Origin: Timema cristinae
Lineage: Eukaryota > Arthropoda > Insecta > Phasmatodea > Timematidae
Assembly: GCA_039000515.1 (NCBI GenBank)
Contig: JBCFYV010000012.1
Span: 6,814,000-6,877,999 of the forward strand
Direction of reading: 5' to 3'
DNA length: 64,000 bases
A model generated the notes under the pieces. It did not search any database. It saw only the letters and a list, made by a program, of their open reading frames with translations, and was not told where the DNA came from. A program made the position numbers and the translations under genes. Numbering within the stretch: position 1 is the first letter of the stretch; every line of letters starts with the position of its first letter. Shown one piece after another: positions 58,651 through 64,000 of this stretch.

Positions 58651-59306
58651 TTTAGGCAGTTGGGTTACCGTCTGGAGGACATGAGCGATATTAAGATTTC
58701 GAACGGTGGTTTAGAATACCATATCGCGCGGACCGATAAAGGTTACAGCGAGTGCTGTGATTCTTCCGTGCACTGGCTCGGATGCCATAATCCCGGAATG
58801 TGGGAATCGAGTCAGTCTGTCGAACGCTGTTCTAGCGCTTGCCCGGTCTACAATCTTAAGGAAGGAGACGACCCGCTAATTCTCCGGGAATCGAGTCGGT
58901 CCATCGAACGCAGTTCTACAGCTTTCCCCGAGGACGAGCCGCAAATTCTCCAGGAATCGAGTCAGTCCGGTGAACGTAGTTCTACAGCTTGGCCTGAGGA
59001 GGAGGAGTCGCCGGAGGAGGAAAACGCTTGTGCGTCGAGTTGGACCGAATCGAGCGTGAGGAACTCAATCGGGTCAAGCACATCTCTGAACTTGAAAAGT
59101 TTTGTACGTACAACGTTCGCCGCCTAGAAGGAGACGAAGAGATCAGTGAGGATGAGGACGAACCGAACATCATAACGCTAGACTATGTGGGCAAAGTGCA
59201 TCTACCGGGTAAAAACTTTGGTGCGCGCTACAGGAGCCGCTTTAACGCTTCACAGAGAGGACTGTTATATCTGGGTGAAGGCGAGTACGAACTGTTCAAG
59301 TGGTGA
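58648..59306 (+). CDS. acidic protein with internal ESSxSxERSS repeats
   Basis: ATG at 58,648 opens MFRQLGYRLEDMSDIKISN. Three repeats follow: WESSQSVERCSSACP, LRESSRSIERSSTAFPEDEP and LQESSQSGERSSTAWPEEEE, spaced about 25-30 residues. A frame change near 59,025 leads to REELNRVKHISELEKF and an acidic GDEEISEDEDEPN stretch. The end is GKNFGARYRSRF, then YLGEGEYELFKW to TGA at 59,304. Length is about 219 codons. I recognise no family. Position after the integrase, with its own TATA box, suggests an accessory or regulatory protein of the element. The repeats are exact enough in DNA to look recent. Confidence 0.55.
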
Positions 59307-59530
59307 AGTGTTCTAACATGTTTAGACAAGACTTTAGAGAAAGATATTTTTTTGTACGCATCAAGTGAAAGACTATGAGGGAAGTATGTATCATAATAAT
59401 CTGGGTGAAGGCGAGTACGAACTGTTCAAGTGGTGAAGTGTTCTAACATGTTTGGACAAGACTTTATAGAAAGATATATTTTGTATGCATCAAGTGAAAG
59501 ACTATGAGGGAAAGAGAATTTATATGTATG
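59271..59530 (+). repeat. 130-bp tandem duplication covering the end of the acidic gene
   Basis: ctgggtgaaggcgagtacga begins at 59,271 and again at 59,401. The two copies run through gaactgttcaagtggtga, aagtgttctaacatgttt, and agtgaaagactatgagggaa with a few differences. The second copy repeats the last codons and stop of the acidic protein. Confidence 0.8.
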
Positions 59531-59659
59531 TATCATCATAATCTTAAGAATATACTCGCTAAATAAAAAAGTTGTACTATTTATTTAAGTCCTTGATCGT
59601 AGAAATAAAAGCTAAGGTCTTTTATAATAAGGGGCTATGTATGTTTCATTCGGAGCAAG

Positions 59660-60060
59660 AAAATATCATTTTAGATATGTATTTTTTCCAGCCTATTCGA
59701 GGGAAGGAGAGCTATACCAAAAAAACCGTCATCTCCTACTCTGAGAGAGAGGAGGAGAGGGAGAGACAGAGAGATAGAAAGAGGGGGGAAGAGAAAGAGA
59801 GAGAGACAGAGAGATAGAAAAGATCATTTTAGATATGTATTTTTCCAGCCTAGTCGCGGGAAGGAGGGCTATACCAAAAAAAACCCGCCACCTCCTACTC
59901 TGAGAGAGAGAGAGAGAGAGGAGGAGGAGAGGGGGAGACAGAGAGATAGAAAGAGGGAAGGTGAGGAAGAGAGAGACAGAGAGATAGAAAGAGGGGAGGA
60001 GAAAAAGAGAGAGATAGAAAGAGGAGAGAAAGAGAGAGAGACATTTCTCCTCCCGTCTCT
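59660..60060. repeat. AG-rich microsatellite with a 158-bp duplication
   Basis: The block atcattttagatatgtattt, then ccagcct, gggaaggag, gctataccaaaaaaa and ctcctactctgagagagag occurs at 59,665 and again at 59,823. Each copy is followed by long (AG)n/(AGAGAC)n tracts. Minus-strand frames across it are Ser/Leu runs and not genes. Confidence 0.75.
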
Positions 60061-60229
60061 ACGCACCCGCGAATCCACGCCGCGGGAGGGGAAGGGGGGA
60101 CTCCTTCATCCATGGAACACGCGAGCCAACGGCGCGGGAGGGAAAGGGGTGAGGGAAGCTATAGCGTCACTTCCGCTTCCGTCCTGATAGTTGACTTCTG
60201 TTCCTACTTTCATCCCCCCATTTTTAAAA

Positions 60230-60840
60230 AAATTTGATGCTTCAGAAGTTATTTAGAGTGGTACTTTTTCAAGAAATTTTTAAAATTCGGATAACTTTAC
60301 AAGCTATTTTATATAGTTCTCAACCAGATTTTAAAAAATATAGCTACCCCCATTTTTTTTAAAATTTGGATACTTCTATAAATTTTTTAGATTCTTATTA
60401 GACTGAATTTTCCTCGAAAATTAGATGCCTCTGAAAACTATTTATGTGGTCTTCACTCAGCAATATTTTGAAAAATTGTATTTTCCTTGAAGCTACTTGG
60501 AATGTTTGTCTTCTTGAATTTTTTTGAATATTATACGCTTCTAGAAGATATTTAAAGTGGTCTTTCACCAACAAATTTTTGAAAATGGAATGCTTTCAGA
60601 AACTATTTGGAGTGGTTCTCACGTGAAGCTTCTTCAAAATGACATGCATCTGGATATTATAAGAAGTGGTCTTCCCTTAGTAATCTTTGAAATTTGGATG
60701 GTTATAGAAACAATTTAGAGTGCTTCTCTCCTGATTTTTCCTAACAGTTAGATATCTCTAGATTCTAGAAGTTATTCGAAGTGTTCTTCCCGGTCAATTT
60801 TTGGAAATTGAATGCATCTATAAGTTGTTTTGATTATTAT
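60230..60840 (+). repeat. diverged tandem array of about 55 bp
   Basis: A loose unit resembling gatgcttctagaaactattt then agagtggtcttc and an A/T run recurs about eleven times: near 60,235, 60,289, 60,367, 60,424, 60,483, 60,535, 60,588, 60,642, 60,697, 60,750 and 60,813. Copies differ by 20-40 per cent by eye, so the array is old. Confidence 0.55.
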
Positions 60841-61430
60841 TCAAGAGCCTGTTTCAGCTTCATATTCAATATCAGAGGATTTGAAATATATCTGAGGGAG
60901 AGAAAATGTATTTCAAGGGTGGCATATTTTGCCCAGGGGGCAATGCCCCATGCTCACCCGCTTCCACCACCCCTGATTACTAGGTCAAATACGGTATATA
61001 ATATTTATACTTTTCAAGCAACTCTAGTCAATGTAGAGTATTTTCTAGAAAACTATAGGCCTAGCTATATTTCTAGAGCTTCTTTCAACACTTTGTCTTA
61101 TTTTAAGTAAGTGCATAATTAACGTGTATACAAGGCATACACAACCAAGCCTTAGTTTATAAAGAATTCTTTCGGAGCAATGTGAGAGTGTTGAGTCCCC
61201 TATCTCACATCTACCTCCCCCACCCCTCTCCTTGGTACATCCCTGGAAATCACACATAGTTCACACACTCTAACCTACCATGTGTGAATGTATAATGTTA
61301 TACTCGTATGCTGGTTGCATACCCCTCCCTCTTTCGTATATTTTGAACTCAAAATTAGACTTCAACTAAACCTGATACACACATAAGCGTTTAACAGGTC
61401 GTCTCTAATTTAGTTTATCTATTTATCTTC
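60841..61430. other. intergenic DNA, no gene seen
   Basis: An open frame at 60,781-61,110 and one on the opposite strand at 61,045-61,257 have no domain. Nothing else is supported. Confidence 0.4.
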
Positions 61431-61725
61431 GTCGGTGACCTGGTGGTCTAGGGTAAGGTGTCAGACTTCTATGCTGGCGGCCGGGTTCAATCCTCGGTCC
61501 CGGCAAAGATTTATCTGATTACCAAACCTTCCTTCACCTCTGACAAGACATCTTGTGAATGTGAGGAATGCCAGGTCTCCACCGTGGTTCGATTCACGTT
61601 AAACTGTAGGTCCTTCATTTCATCTCACAATCACCCTACCATTACACATTAGCGTAAGTGCGTATAACCCGAACGGGTAGTAAGACGCGGTGCTAATAAT
61701 AATAATAATAATATTTATCTTCGGG
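61431..61725 (+). repeat. tRNA-derived SINE, best-preserved copy
   Basis: The head is tRNA-like: an A-box-like tggtggtctagg (61,441-61,452) and a B-box ggttcaatcc (61,484-61,493) 32 bases further on. A body follows with ccaccgtggttcgattcacg, ttaaactgtagg, a ccttcatttcatctcac block, cccgaacgggtagtaagacg and a tail of AAT triplets (61,694-61,712). Four other copies in the window share this order. Such elements are transcribed by RNA polymerase III from the A/B boxes and moved by a LINE. The LINE at 4-6.6 kb is a candidate partner, but no shared 3' end could be shown. Confidence 0.75.
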
Positions 61726-61914
61726 CTACCATTCCAATACCATTGTTGGACAAAGTTTGTTTGTTTCTTTAGTACATCTCACACTACATTTTCAGCCTAT
61801 ATACTTATATGATAATTACTCTAATGAGATAGGGGTGAGGAAGGGAACAGTTTAAAGAGAATATACCCGCCTTTGAAAGAGGGTGAGAAACTATTTAAGA
61901 AAGAACACCCTCAT

Positions 61915-61985
61915 TGGTCCTGACCAGGCTTTGAACCTGCCCGTTATCAGCAGGCCAGTCTAACACGAGATTGACGCCTTAGATT
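61915..61985 (-). repeat. possible second tRNA-like sequence
   Basis: On the minus strand a stretch with aaggcgtcaatctcgtgtta, gactggcc, gctgataacgggc and caggttcaaagcctg has B-box-like ggttcaaagcc and a plausible T-arm. It may be a tRNA-derived SINE head of another family. A functional tRNA is unlikely because the acceptor ends do not pair well by eye. Confidence 0.3.
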
Positions 61986-64000
61986 ATTCTATCATTGAAG
62001 TGGGTCAAAGTTTATTAAAGTCAATTTATTTCGAGCCTAATCGACGCCTAGAAATGTACCATAAACATTTTGCTAAACGAAGACATCGATGTCTGCATAC
62101 TTATATCAAAATGGAACAGTATTAAAATACAGCAGCTTGAACTGTACTGAAACACTTGACATTCAAAAAAGTGTGTTAAATATTTTCAATCTCTTGCACC
62201 CATGTGGACTATTCGAATATTTAAAGTTCTATTAAATGGTGTTGGTATCATAGGGAAGGTAAAATTGAGAGAGAAAAAAGTATTCGCTTTTGCGTGGAAT
62301 GTGTGGAAAATATTTTCGGGAAAGTCACCTATGTTATCAAGTCGGTATTAAAACCTGTACTTCCTCATCACAAGAAAATCTGACAAATCGAGAAAGAAGT
62401 CGTAGCCTACGTGCCCATTGGAACGGATATATTCACTTTTGAATAAAATGTTTGCGTGTGTGTGGGAAGGGGGTTGGGTGGTCAGTTTATTCAGAGCCAA
62501 CCTCAATCGCTGTCAGGCCACACTGCTTAAATTCCTATCTTCTGTGTCGTTTTTTGGAACTAATGTACTTCTATATTATGTCTAATCTTGTACTCCACCC
62601 TTCACCTACAACTACCCTTTAGTTATGTCAATAGGAAAGAGGGGAATAAAAATAACGAAACTTCTTATCTCAAGGTAAAGAGGAATTCTCGCTGCTAATT
62701 CTCAAATATTCTAAAACTTTATGTTGAGAGCCCAACAAAAAATTACTCTAATTTTTAGAGGAAAGTTAAATCTAGAGCTTTGTTTCATCAAGCCTAGTAT
62801 CGTAGCTTCGCAAATATGCTATGCTTAAAAATTAATTTGAAAAAAACTTATGTCAAATTTTCACAATTATTTTTTCTATTAATGAAACTCAAACTATAGG
62901 GTTGTCAATAAAAAAGATCCCTATTGGAATCTTTAGACCATGTTTTGGTGTGGACCATATTTTTAAATAACTTATAATTAAATATTGCGTAGGAACGCAA
63001 CGTTCAAGTGTCAATTTCTCTCCTAGCTTTAACGGACTAGTTGAACTTAAAAAATAATTTTTAAACGCTGCGTGGTTGTTTAACTTGGCACTCAATAGGT
63101 AGAGTCCTATTTTATAAAATATAAACTTTTTTATGGCCAACATTATTAACATTTTACTATTTATTGGTGTTATCTTATTCGATTCGATACTATTTATCGA
63201 GTAACAACTGCAGAAAATATTACTTGACGTATGAATACGTTGTACTAGATCTAATAGTTTTCTAGTTATCGGATAGTATTCTTCCTATGAAAACAAGCTA
63301 GCAATGATAGTGTTTATTTGGTCTTTTCTACGGGATGTAAAGTTCACGTAGCCGGGACTTTCGACATATTATTAATGAGCGACGGAACTACGACGAATAA
63401 TGTAGCTTTATTGTGTGACAAAGAAAACCATCCCCTTTTAATTATAATCCCTATTTACAATCATCCATACGTCACTATTCCAACAATATTACTACTTCTA
63501 AATGGTATCGCCTCTTTGGCGTGTATTGGAAAGGTTCTTTTGTTTTGTTATTGGCGGGGGTTGAAAAGAAGTGATATTAATGCCGGGATGTAAAAACTTT
63601 ACAATCATTAGAAAAGAAGAAAAAAGGACTTGTTACACTACTTATTACCAGTTTAAGATTATGAAAGGATGTACACCAGGATCTTGATTACTACTTGAAG
63701 AGTTTGTGAGGACATGCATATCCTTCAGTAAACATAAAGAGATATGTACATATGATCGAGTTCTCGACTACAGATGGTCTAGGGTGAGAAGTTTCAATTT
63801 TCTTATATTATTGTGGGACTGAGGATGGTTTTTAATAAAAAAAAAGGTAAATAATAGGTGGCTGTGAGCAGTGTGGCTATTTTGTTTGACTCAAGGAAGT
63901 CTAATTGTGTTAAGGGTAAATAATAAACTTTCTGTGCCATAATTTTGTACGTGGTTGGACTTAGGTATATATGTTGGTTTTATTTTGCCTTTGAAAATGT
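61986..64000. other. intergenic DNA, no gene supported
   Basis: Clean AT-rich sequence. The frame at 63,318-63,593 opens on TTG, has no ATG and no domain. Nothing else could be identified up to the window edge. Confidence 0.45.

Noticed and set aside
59869..60113. Minus-strand Ser/Leu-rich frames
   Set aside because: They are products of the (AG)n microsatellite.
61431..61505. Functional tRNA gene
   Set aside because: Head has A- and B-like boxes but continues into a SINE body and tail shared by other copies.
63318..63593. 91-codon plus frame near the right end
   Set aside because: Opens on TTG, has no in-frame ATG upstream, no recognised domain, and no neighbour that supports it.

Overview
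Overall character. The window is animal nuclear DNA, most likely from an arthropod; I cannot name the species. The signs are AT-rich, microsatellite-rich sequence, a tRNA-derived SINE family, a Jockey-like LINE, satellite arrays and two Polinton/adintovirus-type DNA elements. No cellular gene is recognisable. Read quality is uneven. In 1-27,500 and 37,400-43,000 isolated bases have been replaced by their neighbours ('homopolymer smearing'), so most open frames there are artefacts. Elsewhere, frequent one-base frame breaks split genes that can still be followed from motif to motif across frames.

Left part (1-30,550). The smeared DNA hides a plus-strand LINE (gag-like part about 2.3-3.6 kb, endonuclease/reverse transcriptase 4.2-6.6 kb), three minus-strand SINE copies (17.4, 20.2 and 25.2 kb) and unidentified coding-like minus-strand DNA at 22.5-24.1 kb. 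The rest holds nothing I can name.

Element A (about 30,555-38,130). This is a 7.6-kb unit with a 3.2-kb unique centre between two inverted arms of about 2.2 kb. The centre and right arm encode, left to right, a small minus-strand protein, then on the plus strand a penton-like minor capsid protein, a pX-like basic virion peptide, the major capsid protein and an adenain-like protease. The arms each carry the protease C-terminal part, an exonuclease-like gene and a further small gene. Their outer ends are non-coding and rich in TGACGTCA palindromes. I see no polymerase, integrase or packaging ATPase in this element.

Satellite belt (40,370-43,160). A 240-bp tandem array built partly from SINE sequence is followed by a 165-bp tandem array with tRNA B-box-like motifs.

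Element B (about 43,400-59,530). A frame-broken protein-primed-type DNA polymerase B (plus) is separated by satellite DNA (47.2-50.95 kb) from a second gene block. That block has a putative capsid-type protein and a phospholipase A2-like protein on the minus strand. On the plus strand it has a coiled-coil ORF, a conserved element protein, a D,D,E integrase with a C-terminal chromodomain, and an acidic repeat protein with its own TATA box. Element A therefore carries structural genes only, while element B carries replication and integration genes plus structural genes that look like a different lineage.

Right end (59,530-64,000). AG-rich repeats, a diverged 55-bp tandem array, the best-preserved SINE copy (61.43-61.73 kb), and DNA with no gene I can support.
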